A stretch of 64,000 nucleotides of DNA from Xiphydria camelus (GCA_963678675.1 OY783196.1:23972827-24036826), one strand, 5' to 3'. Counted from the stretch's first letter, positions 34,668 to 46,838 are shown. Notes: a model not told the origin generated them from the sequence alone. A program made the numbers and translations.

Positions 34668-35005
34668 CACGTTCACTGCCGTCTCGGTCTATAAGACCGA
34701 GAAAAAACTTTCCGCGCACGCCGTCTCGGTCTACTAGACCGAGAATTTTACATTTTCACATAATTTAGTAAAGTATTTTTGCACATAATTTAGTAAAGAA
34801 TAGGAATTTCGAAAAAATTCTTCCGTGAGTCGTTACTACACTTATAAACGTCTGTCTGCGCACTGGGTGTTAACCCGTTCGCTGCGGATGACCTTTCGTC
34901 TGTGCGGAAGGGATATTTTGTTAAAGCATTTAAATATTGGGGATGACGCTTTATGGCGTCATCCGCACATAGTGGGGAAGTACGTTGACGCCATTAGGCG
35001 TCATT
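34668..35005. repeat. Cluster of four short perfect palindromes behind a shared lead
   Basis: Two copies of TCTCGGTCTA-N-TAGACCGAGA-type palindromes (34682-34702 with one mismatch at the centre, 34724-34744), then GGATGACGC-N6-GCGTCATCC (34941-34964) and GACGCC-ATTA-GGCGTC (34987-35002). Each pair follows a similar lead (AACACGTTCACTGCCG, AACCCGTTCGCTGCGG). The palindromes differ in sequence while the lead is kept. Confidence 0.7.
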
Positions 35006-35714
35006 CACAATGACGTGTGACAATGAAGTGATCCACGTTGTTTGGTGTTCGTTTTATGTAGCGCCTCATTTTCTACAGAGCATAAAAACTGTTAGTATCG
35101 TACGTCCTTTTCAGTTCTAAGATTACTCCCGGGCGTGGACGTGGCCCTCTCATTTCCGGTCTAGGATCGATCCATAAATCGTAACGCTTTTCGCGAGACG
35201 TGCCTTGCGAAGAAAGTTGTTATCGAAGCGCCAACGATAGTAGCCGGCCGTTATCCGGCTCTTTCGGAGGAGAAAAAAAACAGAGCGATGGCTCGCCGAG
35301 AATAATTTCCCGGACGTTCCCGGGCGAGGTCCCTTTATCTCCGGCCTTTTACTTCTGCCTCTCGAAAATCACATTAGGGTGTGCAAGAGTCGGGGCGGGG
35401 TTTTCGTCATAACAAACTTCATCCGTCGTGGAAAAGTTTTCGGGAAGATAATCGTCGTCTCGAGACAGGATAAATGCGAGGCGTGTGTCTCGTTTCGTCT
35501 TCCTGTTTATACACGGAGTGTTCTCGAATTGGGGTATATATTTTAAGGGTAGATATCCAGGCTACAGTTTTACAGGCGTCCCAGCGCTACTAGGCCGATA
35601 CTTTTTATTAAATTGCCAATATTGACTCAGTACTGATAGTACTCTGAGTTATAGCTCTCTGAGACATAGTACTCTGAGATAGAGAGCTAGATAGGATCGA
35701 TAACCTCGAGACAA

Positions 35715-35966
35715 ATGAAGAGTGTAACTTTTAATTAGTCTGAGTGCCAAAAAGCTAAAGTGGAGAAAATCGACAAAAGCAGGCAGATGCTTCAAAGGAA
35801 TATAGTGGAGCATGTCTTGCAGATTTTGGAGTTTTAAGCCTCTATGTATGCTTTTGCACATAGACCATTTTCAGATGCATTTGGATTTGCACTTACGACC
35901 GTTCTTAAGCAAAATATATATTTTTGCAAATATGGCACATAGACTAATTAGAAGTTACACTCTTCA
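35715..35966. repeat. MITE, 252 bp, TGAAGAGTGTAACTT ends
   Basis: TGAAGAGTGTAACTTTTAAT at left pairs with AGAAGTTACACTCTTCA at right, and GTCTGAGTGCC pairs with GGCACATAGAC. It is non-coding. Confidence 0.75.
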
Positions 35967-36039
35967 ATTATGACTGCCAATATCGCAGATCAGTGTCTCT
36001 TATCAGTTCTGAGAAGAGATGATCATCTGAATACTCGTA

Positions 36040-37108
36040 CGTGGAAAAAAAAATTCGCAGTGACAGCAAAAATGTTTACTAACTACTGTAAAACTGAATT
36101 ATTATACTTTGAAATTACGTAACAAGGTATTTTTGCAGAAACTTTATAAGACAGCGTAGCACATTTGCTGAATTAATTGTAACAGCAAACAATTTTTTTG
36201 TCGTACTAACCAATAAATTTGACTTCGTGTTGCAAACAATATTTGTTCTTAACAATGTTCATAGTAGTAGTGAAAAATTGTACCAGTAGTAGAAAATCTG
36301 AATTACTTTGAAATGACGTAACAAAACTTTTTACGCTGAACTTTCACTCTGAACCTGTAAATCATATTTACTGCTGCTGTTATTAATATTATTACGGTAG
36401 CTTTTTTTTAACAGTTGTATAATTTATTGAAGTAGCAAAAATTGTACTCAAGGCTGTAATCATTTTTACTAGCAATCGCAATTCTATACAACTGTTTTAT
36501 TTTCGTTAAAACAGTTACATTGTTTCTGTTGTTTCTGCAAATTTATTTGCTTATAGGGTGACTTCGCCGGTTAGCCGACCGCACCTTGCTTTCGACCAGA
36601 TTTAAAAACGAGAATATCAGCGCATTTTAGATATTTTTGACTACGCCACTGCATAAATCTACCACTTAACTACACTTACAAGAAGTGGCACCCCTCTGCG
36701 ATTTAAAACTAACCTTAGGAAATGGGTGGCCGAGAATGGGGAAAAACAGCATTTTTTATGATATACATATTTTTTTAATTTTCAGAAAGATTTAGATATA
36801 TTTTTAACATTTAGACCAATTCTATAGTTCCTGTGAATTCGATATGTAAATGTTTTAGGTTAAAGAGCTGCGTATATGTTGGACTTGCGCATTGATGAAA
36901 ACCAAACTAATGTAATCTGGTCGAAAACCGGCGAAGTCACCCTATAGGAAGTATTTTTACTAAAATAATTTTTGCTAAAGCTACAGCTACATTAGCTACA
37001 TCTACAAAAATACTTGCTGTGTCATAGCATTTATTTTTACAATTATTACAACAAAAATTTGTCAGCAAATTTTAACTTTGCTGGGAGTGTAAACTATTTT
37101 TTTCTCTG
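36040..37108. repeat. Element with CAGAGAAAAAAA-type ends, interrupted (family Y)
   Basis: Left end CGTGGAAAAAAAAATTCGC and right end TATTTTTTTCTCTG, TA on both sides. The AT-rich interior holds repeated GCAAAAATTGTA and AACTGT words in both orientations. A 387-bp foldback sits in the middle. Confidence 0.55.
36556..36942. repeat. Foldback element, 387 bp, GGGTGACTTCGCCGG ends
   Basis: GGGTGACTTCGCCGGTTAGC and ACCGGCGAAGTCACCC are inverted ends, extended by CGACC / GGTCG, with TA on both sides. It is nested inside family Y. The interior is single-copy-like and non-coding. Confidence 0.8.
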
Positions 37109-37117
37109 TATTGCCCG

Positions 37118-37556
37118 CGTAAAAAAATTATAGCTAAAGAGTATGGTGGAAGTCTGGGAAGAGTTGAATCAAAAAAGTATGGCTACGGATCGTATCCCAA
37201 ACTTTCAGCCAGTAAACGATGCGCTCTTCAATTAGAGTTCAGTTGTTTGTACGAGATTATGTTGTAATCGATGTCTCTTCTCGTCAGTTGATATTATATC
37301 AATCGATTATTTTATTAAACTCTCAAATTATTACTAATGAATTATATTTTTGTACCGAACAAGCCATTATAATTTTATAATGAACTCGTACAACAAAATT
37401 GAATCAAAAAGGTACATGTAAGTCGAGTAAGTTTTATTTTTCAGCCAATACGAGAAAATTGTCTGACTGAAAATTTGGGATACGATCTGTAGCTATAATT
37501 TTGTGGTTCAACTTTACCAGACTTCCGCCATACTTTAGCCATACTTTTTTTTTCTA
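37118..37556. repeat. Foldback element, about 440 bp
   Basis: GTAAAAAAATTATAGCTAAA with GAGTATGGTGGAAGTCTGG at left is complemented at right (CCAGACTTCCGCCATAC, TTTAGCCATAC). Further pairs include GGATCGTATCCCAAA with its partner near 37475. It starts about ten bases after the previous element ends. Confidence 0.75.
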
Positions 37557-38129
37557 CAAGGGTTCACTCTCTATCCACTAATAATTAGCAATAAATATTA
37601 GTACTGGCGCAGTGTTAGAAACAAGGGGAGATGTTTCATCGTGTATAATAATTTGATTAGTCGATATCACGATTCAATTACTCTCAAGCTAACCTATTTA
37701 AACTCCCCCCCCCCCTTAAACTTTAAGAGAACAGTATAGAAAAAGACGACTACAGAATTTTACATCAACGTAAAATTACATCGTGATTTTATAATCAAAA
37801 CGCAAAGTGAATCTGAACGTTAAACACAAACGATACAAAGAAACCTTCTTTTTCACTGAAAGCCCGAAAGGACAAAAATATCTTGATAAAAATATAGACA
37901 TTTCTAGAACACCTCTAAAAGAATTAATCGCCAGTTCCACTCCGAGCGTTCCATTAGCCTCTGCCCTTCTCGCTGCGCTATATCGAGACGCGGACGACCA
38001 AAATCGCGCGTCAAGCGGTAGCGCGCCGCTCCGTACTCTCAACCTTTATCGGCTATCGGGTCAGACGGTCGTACGTACCTATACCTTCCCGCGCCGACTT
38101 GCAGAAATCTGAAATGACGGGAGTCACAG

Positions 38130-39310
38130 TGATCATATAAATGATGCACGTAGTTGGCGGCGGCGGCGGTGGCGGCGAACGCAGCAGAGCGCTACTGGCA
38201 CGAGGGCAGTGACAGTAGGAGGGGGGCGGGAAGGCGCAGTCTCGGTCGGCGCGCCGGGCATTCGCATCCGCGAGCCGCGTGCTCGTTGCTCAGTTTCGGT
38301 CCAGAGCCAAGCGCGTTTCCTCGCGGCGAAACGACGCTGCTGTAACGCCGGCGGGATTCAGGGATTCAAAGGGGACCGTATCGCCGTTCGAGTCCGGCCA
38401 CCCTGATGCGTCGTCACTTTCGCTGTGACGTTTCGTTTGAAATATTCGCGTCGGTCGACGTCCTGTCCGCCGCGCTGACGTCTCGCCGGGCGCTCGACCG
38501 CCACTCCCACTCGCTATCGCTGTCAGCCCGCTGATCGGTTGCCGACGATGCTTTTCGCGCGTTCCATCGTCACGGTCGAGCTCGAGTCGACGCGGATAAT
38601 CGCCGCGGTCCGGAGGGTCGCGAAGTGATTCGTTCTCGCGCTAAACGAGGTGAAACAGGGAGTATAGATTCGAAGCTGTCGAACTCCGCGTGCCTATATA
38701 TCCACGCGCGATAATATCGGCTCGTCCGTCTCCTTTCGCGTCGCGGAATCAATCGATCGTCGTTCCTCGAACAAATCGTCCCGTTAACGACCCGCCTCGC
38801 GGGAAACTTTCTTCGCTCGCTCCGCGCGGGCATTTCGCGTATATCTTCGGGGGTTCCCCGAGAATTCGTGGAGGAAGTTATCGACGTGTGGAATTGCCGC
38901 GGATTCGAGAGAATCCACGTCTTTTTTTCTTCGATACCGGCGGATATCGAGAGTTCGGGCCGAGTACAGGGTTGGAGTTGCGTCGTATCCACGAGCGCGT
39001 GGTACATACTTACTCCCAGGAATCGAAGGCATTTCGAACGACGGTCTAGATACGTCCGCGCGAGCGGCGGCACCTTGTGAACGCGACAAGGCGGGGGGTG
39101 CTCCGATAAATTCGATAAGCGGCTCTTTACTTTCCTCGTGCACGGATCCGGCTCGCGCGGCGATCGGTTTGCGATTAGCGCTCCTCGCGGTGCCGAGCGA
39201 CGCGCGGCTCGCCGTGTGATACGTGACGTCGCACTAGCACGCGAGTACATGTGAGAGTGGGGTACAGTTCTGTGGAGGACATTCGTCGGGGAAAACGGAG
39301 CGCCGCTACG
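38130..39310 (+). promoter_or_regulatory. Probable promoter and 5' UTR island of the gene starting at 39311
   Basis: About 1.1 kb of GC- and CpG-rich DNA with a GGC-type trinucleotide run at about 38157 directly precedes a convincing initiator ATG. No TATA box or certain transcription start could be fixed; a TCAGTT initiator-like word occurs at 38290. Open frames through the island on both strands, including 289 codons on the minus strand (38570-39439), are Arg/Ser-rich with no domain and are explained by absence of stops in GC-rich DNA. Confidence 0.45.
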
Positions 39311-39401
39311 ATGCTGCTTCACACTTTTTGGTGGCTCGTCTGCGTCTCCTCCTCTGTGACACTCGGAGCGCTTCGGGCGAAGGAGCTGGTGGACGGGAAA
39401 G
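39311..39401 (+). CDS. First coding exon of a secreted or membrane protein (signal peptide)
   Basis: ATG opens MLLHTFWWLVCVSSSVTLGA then LRAKELVDGK, a textbook signal peptide: short n-region, hydrophobic stretch of about 15 residues, and small residues near a likely cleavage site after LGA or LRA. The exon ends in phase 1 at GGGAAAG|GTAGGC, a good donor. Without splicing the frame would run only to 39565 through AT-rich DNA unlike the exon. The gene continues downstream, but no second exon was recognised in the remaining 24 kb, which implies a very long first intron, common for insect receptors and adhesion proteins. The mature protein cannot be named from this part. Confidence 0.6.
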
Positions 39402-39966
39402 GTAGGCTGGATACTCGCTGTGCTTATTCTCTCGAGCACATATCGACGCTTGCAAATAAGAACATCTCGTATCTCAATAATGGCAGTTTTTCAGAAAGTA
39501 AATTTAAAGTCGATAATATTTATGCCAAATTTCCATATAAATTAGATACGATTAAACTACTTTAAAAAATCCACATATTTGAAAAATAATTTAGAAATCG
39601 TGGTTTTAATTGAAAGAGGAGAACTGGTTATATTGAAAAGTGATATTAACTCATTTTGCCTAAAACTTGAGATACGATGTTCTTATTTGCCAGCGTCGAT
39701 ATGTATCACGCGTGAACAGATGTACTGAGAGAAATAATAGTAGCTAGGTATCAAACAAATATTTCTTAAACCGAGAATACATGATCTTACAAATCTTACA
39801 AATTCTTGTTCGAAGAAAGTACACGGAAAAATAAATTTTGCACAAATTCTGACATTTCATATAGCAGAAGTTGTTCTTGAGGAGCGACATAGCACAGAGT
39901 ACCGTTGTACATTGTAAATACCCATCTTTCATTGCAAGAACTACAATTCAATGTAGCACTCATATG

Positions 39967-40363
39967 CACCGAGAAAAAAATTTGCTTGACTGAAATAAAC
40001 GTGTTTTTGGATAGTCTAAGAGCACATTTATTCGGTTCGAATAAATATGAATTTGATCGATATAGTATTCAATTAAGTCAATAATATCAATAATATTTAT
40101 ACCATGTGAGGCTAAACTTACTCGCCAGGGAAGAAACTTCAATCACTAATATCACCTATGAGCTTTTGGCTCATATTTGAATAATACTTTTTTGAAGATT
40201 ACGTTCTTATCTGCAGTAAAGCCTTACATCGATATAGGCCAAAAAATCATAAGTAATGAGATAATAGTGATTGAACTTTATTCTCCGACAAATAAGTTTA
40301 ACCTCACGTGGTATACGTTCAATCGATATTCATTCTAATCGACTAAATGTGTACTTATATGTA
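39967..40363. repeat. MITE family D, copy 2, truncated, nested in family S
   Basis: CACCGAGAAAAAAATTTGC then GAGCACATTTATTCG match the complement of the intact copy at 60470-60649. After the inserted element, ATATTCATTCTAATCG and TAAATGTGTACTT continue the right arm, which is cut short before its expected CACTGAG end. Confidence 0.6.
40102..40311. repeat. MITE family C, copy 2, innermost of four layers
   Basis: CCATGTGAGGCTAAACTTAC and TTTAACCTCACGTGG with TA immediately outside each end, 210 bp. The inner pairs include CAATCACTAATATC and GATAATAGTGATTG. It interrupts family D at a TA. Confidence 0.8.
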
Positions 40364-40837
40364 ACGCATTATATTAGTGGTACTATTGGCTCTGGAATAT
40401 CTTAAATGTTGTTGTTTGACATAGTAACAATCACAAAGTACAACGGTACTTTCTACTACGTTGCTCCCGCGGACAACTTCTGCTATGTGAAATATCACTA
40501 ATTACTCTATTTATTGGGTACTTTGTACGAAATTCTTTTTTCCTGTGTATATTCTTGATTGAAGAATACCTTCATTATACGACGTGAAATTCTTTCTGCG
40601 CGAAAGAAATACAATTACTCATGACTATCAAATATTTTCTTGCACGAAAAAAACTGTTATTTGATTTTGGAATTATATCACGTTTTTGATTAAAGAAACG
40701 TTTTTGTTGGCACCAGCAATTATTTCTGTCTCTCAGTGTGGACGCGGAAAATTAAAAAACCGGTACGGTGTCACGCCGCCGCATCGGCGATGCTCCTTCG
40801 AGAGCGAGAGAGAGGAAGGGTCTGCATTCGCGCGCTA

Positions 40838-41133
40838 CACTGATTGTGAGAGAAATAATTACTGGTGCCAAAAAAATGTTTTCTTCAGTGAAAAGCATGA
40901 TGTAATCCCAGGATCAAATTATGATTTTTTTCGCGCGAGAAAATATTTTAAAGGCTCGCGAGTAATTGTTTTCTTCGCGCAGAAAGAATTTCTTCTTCCA
41001 ACGCAAGTCGTCTTGAATCAAGAACATATATTCTTCGATCAAGAATCTGTATTCTTAACAATTTGTAAGATCATATGTTCTTGATTCAAGACATGTTTTT
41101 CGACACTAGCAATTATTTCTCTCGCAATCAGTG
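40838..41133. repeat. MITE family B, copy 2, intact, 296 bp
   Basis: CACTGATTGTGAGAGAAATA and TATTTCTCTCGCAATCAGTG, TA on both sides. The palindrome is fairly complete, including GAATCAAGAACATATATTC with ATATGTTCTTGATTC. It serves as the reference for the split copies at 4320 and 39725. Confidence 0.85.
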
Positions 41134-41139
41134 TAGAGT

Positions 41140-41870
41140 CTCGCGTATATTAGTATATATATAGGTGCTCATTTTTCAAGCTAGGAAGCTGCTGCATTCG
41201 TCGGTCGCGAAGCTATACGCTTCCTTTCGGAACGTGTCTCTGATAATGCGGAGAGTAACTCGTAAAAGATGCTCTCTCGTCCTTGAAGACGTGGTTAGGG
41301 TCGCCTCGTTTGCTACATTCCCTACGAAACTTTCCTAAATAATATTGTCCATCGAGATTAGTCGCGAATCATATTCGTAACGGAGAAGCTTTGTCGAATC
41401 GATCGACGCGGCCTGATAACGCCTGTGTAACACCCGCTGGCAGATTGAATTTTGTATTTTCCCACAGAGCGACGGTGGCTTAATTTTCGTGGAAATAATC
41501 GCGACGCGGTTAATTTGCATGGGAATTATTATATCGTCGTGTTTAAATCAACGCCTCGAGAGGCCCGAAAGATATTAATATTCGTGGTATACCAACGCGC
41601 GAAGTCTCCCAGTTGGGAAGGGCCCCGGCGTGCCATACTGATTGCTCATATTTAGGCTTGTTTGATCCGCTAATTAATCTGGATTATTAAAATCCAATTC
41701 CGTGCAGGAAACTTCGAATTAAAACTTTGCAGGGGAGAGATGACGTTTCTGTCTCTCTTTCCGTCTCGCTCACTCTCCCTATCGAAATATGTCTAACATT
41801 CGAGACGTGATGCGAGTGATGACAAAATATCGATTTCTACTAAATACATGCATATGGAGTAAAACTGGAT
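41140..41870. other. Stretch without recognisable gene
   Basis: Mixed composition with short frames on both strands, no domain and no paired arms. Confidence 0.35.
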
Positions 41871-41875
41871 ATCTA

Positions 41876-42127
41876 CACGGAAAGACTGATACCAATAAAT
41901 TTACTGTATTTACAATAAAAGGGGTACACATAAGGGTTTTTAAATGTTTCTACCCTGCCGAAGAATACTTTTTCATTAGAGACTAATAAATTATAATATA
42001 AATCATCACGATTTAATGTTCTAAAAAGAGATATTACTGTATAATACTGTAAAAACATCCGAAAACCCCCAAGGGTACCTCTTGTATTGTAAATACAGTA
42101 CAATTTATTGGTATCAGTATTTCCATG
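41876..42127. repeat. MITE, 252 bp, CACGGAAAGACTGATACC ends
   Basis: The right end GGTATCAGTATTTCCATG complements the left one, with TA on both sides. The pairing continues through AATAAATTTACTGTATTTAC and its partner. Short frames on both strands are read-through of the arms. Confidence 0.8.
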
Positions 42128-42129
42128 TA

Positions 42130-44467
42130 GAGAAAAGAGATCCGCATGTGTCGAATGCTACTTTCTTTTTGTAGAATAAAAAAGCATCTGGTATTTGTTA
42201 AGGATCCTGTCATAGTTAGTGAAGTTGCCACATATACTCTTACATGCAGAGTCTATGTGGATAATAAATATAAAATAGTGTTAGTGAGAATTTAGTTCCA
42301 TTCTCATTTTCAAATAAAAATGATTTCACTGACGAGCTACAGTGTTTCTGGTAAAGGAGACTGTCAAATTGTTACACGTGGTTTCCGTTTTTCACGGTAA
42401 ATTATTCTAGTTCAGTAATTAATGATTTGTTCATTTTAGGGAGTGCTGGAGGGGACTTTTCGTGAAGTTGTGTTTCAAGTAAAGAAATATTTATTAACAA
42501 ATCTAAGACCAGGTGAAATATTCTTTACCTGGAAATGAGAACGGATCTGAAACTTAGGAAGAAGCACGGCGCCTTCCCTTTAGTACATCCAACTCAGACT
42601 AGGTCTTTCAATGAATAAAATGGAGACGAATCTTGGTATGCCAAAAAGATCCATTTTACTAAACAATGTAAGGAAATATACATTTATTCGTATCATCGAT
42701 TTTATTCACTCGGCGTACTATTCAATTCGAAATGTTTCAATCACGTATATCGATCGCGTTATGAGCACGTGACGGAAGACCGTCTCCAGAAGAAATAATA
42801 TACTGCAACCCCCGCCCCTAAAACTATGCCGGACTTCCCTGTTACTGCCGCCCGACTGCGACTAATGCCTTCCGGTGGGAGACTACGCATCCAAAGGGCG
42901 CAAAAATGCTCAGACGAGTGGACGCCAGGATTCGGAAACGCGTCTCGCTATTATTTCTTTCGAGTGCAACGGGTGAAAATCCCGACCGTCATTTTTCACC
43001 GCGCGATCTCACCCGTTCCGCCACCACTCGCCGCGCGTCTCCTGGGAGTCACGACGCTTCTGTACCCCCTTCGGGATTCTCACCCTCTTCACTTCCGAAT
43101 TTTCAGAGCGTGCGGACGAAATCGCGGTGGAAACATATGACGAGTCTCGTGATAATTTTATACGGCAACGATGCGGTTAAGCTAAAGGTATTATTCATGC
43201 TGCGATTTAAATAACTACATACGACTATATAAACCACTACCATCATAATTATCTCTTTACTTTTTAAATGATCCATTCATTCAAATAGAGCATTAGAAAA
43301 TACACCCATTTCACCAATGTTATACTAAAGAATATATGACACATAATGACACATAATATACAAAATAATTATGATCGAAGTGAAGAATAAAAATGTAATT
43401 GCATCCACTTGCATTATCAGGAGTCTGTGGATACGGATAATCGAGTTGAAATGATTCTTTGAGATGAGAAGGAAAAGTGATAGGAGGTCTGTCATCGCTA
43501 TAAATTTTTTAGGGCCACTTGAAGGCCGAAGAAAAACCAGGGGTAGTTTGTACGCTTCGTTAACCTTTAGCTACCGTGGCTAGTGAGAGAACTAACTCAC
43601 GTTTATGACCTTCCGCAATTTATGAGAAGAAGAAAACGAAAGGAAGCGTCTTAATACTGAGAGCGTCTTGCGAGCAGCACGAGTTTATGATTATGGGAGC
43701 ATTTGAAGCTACGAGTAGTCCGTAAGATGTACTCATGGCAGAGAGTAACCAGTGAAGTCATCTTCGAAAATGAGAAAAGGAGAAGCGATGGGTTCGTTGG
43801 AATATCGAGAACGTTTCGAAAGCATTTTTACCGGAAATCGCGATCGACTTGATTTACACTTGATTAGCTTCCAGCAACAATAGCCAGTGCCGAATCCCGC
43901 TCATATTTGTGAGAGAGGGATCAGTTCGGAAGGACCATCGGAATGGCGAAAAGAAAATGCCAGAAGCGCAAAGCACACTGACCACCCGATCGCAAGTCTA
44001 TACGATGTGAAGAAAATCCCGAGAACGCGGCGGAGAATACATAACGAAGTGAATGCGCGTTTCGAACTGCTCGCACAGCCCGCGTCATTTTTCATCAGGG
44101 CTTTGCCCGTTCTCTTATTCCTTGTCAACCGTCATCCACAACGTCTCCTGGGAGGACCTCCGCGATCCTCTGCCATTTTGACTAGATTCTTCTTCCCCTT
44201 GTATTGTTTATATCGTCATGAAAAATGCGCAGCAGTCGGTATCAATTAAATTGTGCGAGAGAGAATATCAAAGGGCTTCAATTTTGTAAAATCGACAGTT
44301 TCTCCGGAAGAAACTTTATGGTTTTTTATGATTTTGTTTACCAGATTCTTTCTTTTTCGTGTTGTTAATTTTAGAATCCTACAAAGGCCGTGCACGATCA
44401 TGCGATAACTTTCACGTAAAATATATGTATATATGAAAGCAACGGACGATTTTTCATATAGTTATTA
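42130..44467. other. Stretch without recognisable gene
   Basis: Two GC-richer islands (42800-43150 and 43870-44220) carry frames of 102 to 120 codons without domains. The rest is AT-rich. No exon with both splice sites and plausible coding was found. Confidence 0.35.
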
Positions 44468-44700
44468 GACTGAAATAAAAAATCGTTTTAGTTGACTAAA
44501 TTTTGTGATTACGACCAACTAAATATACGTTCAGTTATCCGAACACACAGATACGTAGTTAAAGTAATTAACATTTAGTTGAAGTTGTTTGTACAAATAC
44601 TTAGCTGCTTCAACGAGATATTTGTTCAGACATCTGTATACTTAATTGGCCGCCCTTTACCTCAAAATTTAGTTAAATCAAATAATCTTTTTTCTCAGTG
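44468..44700. repeat. MITE family F, copy 1, 233 bp
   Basis: GACTGAAATAAAAAATCG at left and AATAATCTTTTTTCTCAGTG at right, TA on both sides. The inner pair is CTAAATTTTGTGATTACGAC against CCGCCCTTTACCTCAAAA. The interior is built of AACTAAATAT/ATTTAGTTG modules. Confidence 0.75.
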
Positions 44701-44716
44701 TACCTATTGGCTCTAT

Positions 44717-44872
44717 GGATGACCATTACAACTATTCCTCGTAGCTATGTGTGTACTACATAGTATACATACCTACAAGTACAAGAAGTTTCACCAGACG
44801 ACATAGAAAGCACGGGCAGAGTACATGTATACTACGACACATAGTTATGAGGAATAGTTGTGATGGTTATGC
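44717..44872. repeat. Foldback MITE, about 155 bp
   Basis: GACCATTACAACTATTCCTC and GAGGAATAGTTGTGATGG pair, followed by TAGCTATGTGTGTACTAC with its partner. It starts 16 bases after the previous MITE ends. Confidence 0.75.
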
Positions 44873-44879
44873 GTGGAGC

Positions 44880-46838
44880 TGATAACGTGGCTCTCTGTTG
44901 TACACATCCGATCCCTTCACCTCTACATTGAACCAATTGCACGCCTAATTCCACACTAAGTAGACAAATACATTTACACCGAGAAAACAGCCATCAGTCG
45001 TAACAAGCCAACGGATCAACGAGAAACCAATAAGAGAGTCCCGGCGAGCCACTTACAGGTACATGGACCAAATTGAGTGTCTGGCATGCCACAATAGTAC
45101 GCCGGGGATGTTCGTGGGGACAACGAATATGTAACGCAGCTATCACATGGCTTCGTAACTGCTTGTACAAGCTCCCCGACCAAAGCTCATTACGCTATCT
45201 CATTTACTGCGACCCCGGAGGTATATTCTCATTATATACGTTGGTGTACATACGCGGAAAACTGTTGTCGCGCGGTAAAGCACGCGAGTGCATCGCGCGT
45301 ACCATTGATAAGCATCTGGGTTCTGGGGTGGGCTTTGTACGATGGAAAACGGGGACGTCTCTGGTTAACCGAGAGAGAGAGTGGGGGGGGGGGATACCTG
45401 CAAATCAGCCTTGGAAAGCTGTGAAGAGGAGGCGAGTAGGGCAAAGGGAGAATTAATTGAGCTGATCCACTGAAAGGTCGGACAGACGCACCGCGTAATG
45501 GAGCTTTCGTTGTAACGGCCGCTCTACCAACGCCACTCTCTGTGTAGCCTTCGTGACCTCTAGTTTGTGGCCGTTAGGGGATGTAATTTTGCGAGTGTGT
45601 ACGCGGTACAAGTGTAGGTATATATTGTACTTTGGGATATGACTACCAATGGCTCGGGGAAAAGGATATCTCCCGTGAAATTTACATTGGTCCTCGGTAC
45701 TGAAATGATCTGAATATCCTGTAAATGAATAGAGCTCTTTTCGGGTTTTGTTCGAGTGGACAAACAGGGGAGCCAGAGTAAAATTGGATAGTCGAGCTGG
45801 CTCCTATCTTCTACTATGTATCGTGATAAGCAAAGGACCAAGTGCTCCGTTTTTGTAAATCGTTAGATTAAATTAATGTAAAAGTGTGTGCCATCAGAGT
45901 GCTTACACGGATGTATTAAGCAGAAAGAAATTCATTTTGAGCACTTATTACAATACTTTAATTATTTTCAGTTATTTTAATTTTTATTAAGTTATATTTC
46001 TTAGTTAAGTATACAAAATTGAGGAAGATTAACGAATAAGTAAGCAAGGAACGAGAAGATCTTCTGAAACATTGAAATTAACTTTTGGAAATTTTACGCG
46101 CCCTTTAGCTCGAAAACCTATTTAAATCAAATCTACTGTCATCCATGACAAACAAGAATTGTATTGATTCATTCAAAATGAAAATAATCAGGACGATCAA
46201 GTATTACGATTCATCCTATGCACCGGATAGCTCGTACAACATACATCATAGTAAGTTACTCGTAGTCGTGGCCGTGTGCCAATCGCAGTAGCCCCGAAGT
46301 ACTTTCTATTGTCAGCACTGGAGAACAGTCGCTTCAACGGGCACGTGATCCATCTTACAGTGCTATAAATTCCAGGGCACCTAGTATAAGCAGAGTTACG
46401 ATCACGATAACGGGGGCAAAGAGGATCTCGTGGAAATTATATTGGATCTCGGATGCTGAAATTATTCAAGGACCCCCTGTTAAGAGATAACTTTCCCGGC
46501 TTTCTATTTATGAAGCGTAGTTCAAAGGCGACTTTCAACATACCAAAGCGTATCGTCGCTCTGTATCTTGTCTAATTAGGATCGAGAGTTCAAGGAGGAC
46601 GTAATGAGCGGAAGATGACGATTATAACTTTTACGCGTCAAAGAATTTTCAATTTGTTTTCACGATGGGTGAGAAACATCTGCGCACTTTGCATCTAAGA
46701 TCTTATGGTCCGATTCGTTATTAAATTGGTAGCGTGCTTTGAATGTTTCGCTCTAGAATTAGTCACAGATGACGTAATTAAACATTAATTACTGCAAGGG
46801 CAATCGTGTATTTTGGCATGTATAATACGAGTATTATA
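44880..46838. other. Stretch without recognisable gene
   Basis: A GC-rich block at 45000-45460 holds a 127-codon plus frame without a domain. Near 46090-46140, CGCCCTTTAGCTCGAAAACC and AAATCAAATCTACTG resemble the right end of family F. Otherwise nothing was seen. Confidence 0.35.

Larger units (their letters stand above)
39822..40547. repeat. Element family S nested in family B
   Basis: CACGGAAAAATAAATTTTGC and the right end GAAATTCTTTTTTCCTGTG, TA on both sides. The arm AGCAGAAGTTGTTC with GAGTACCGTTGTAC pairs with GTACAACGGTACT and GACAACTTCTGCT. Two further elements lie inside. Confidence 0.75.
39725..40738. repeat. MITE family B, copy 3 (reverse orientation), with three nested elements
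   Basis: CTGAGAGAAATAATAG at left and GCACCAGCAATTATTTCTG then TCTCAGTG at right match the ends of the intact copy at 40838-41133. The two host halves meet at an AGTA where a 726-bp element entered. TA adjoins the left end; the right flank is TG, taken as a decayed TA. Confidence 0.75.

Noticed and set aside
38385..38402. GTTCGAGTCCGGCC resembling a tRNA T-loop
   Set aside because: The upstream 60 bases cannot form the D and anticodon arms.
38570..39439. 289-codon open frame on the minus strand
   Set aside because: It runs antisense through the CpG-rich 5' block and the signal-peptide exon, is Arg/Ser/Pro-rich with no domain, and is explained by lack of stops in GC-rich DNA.
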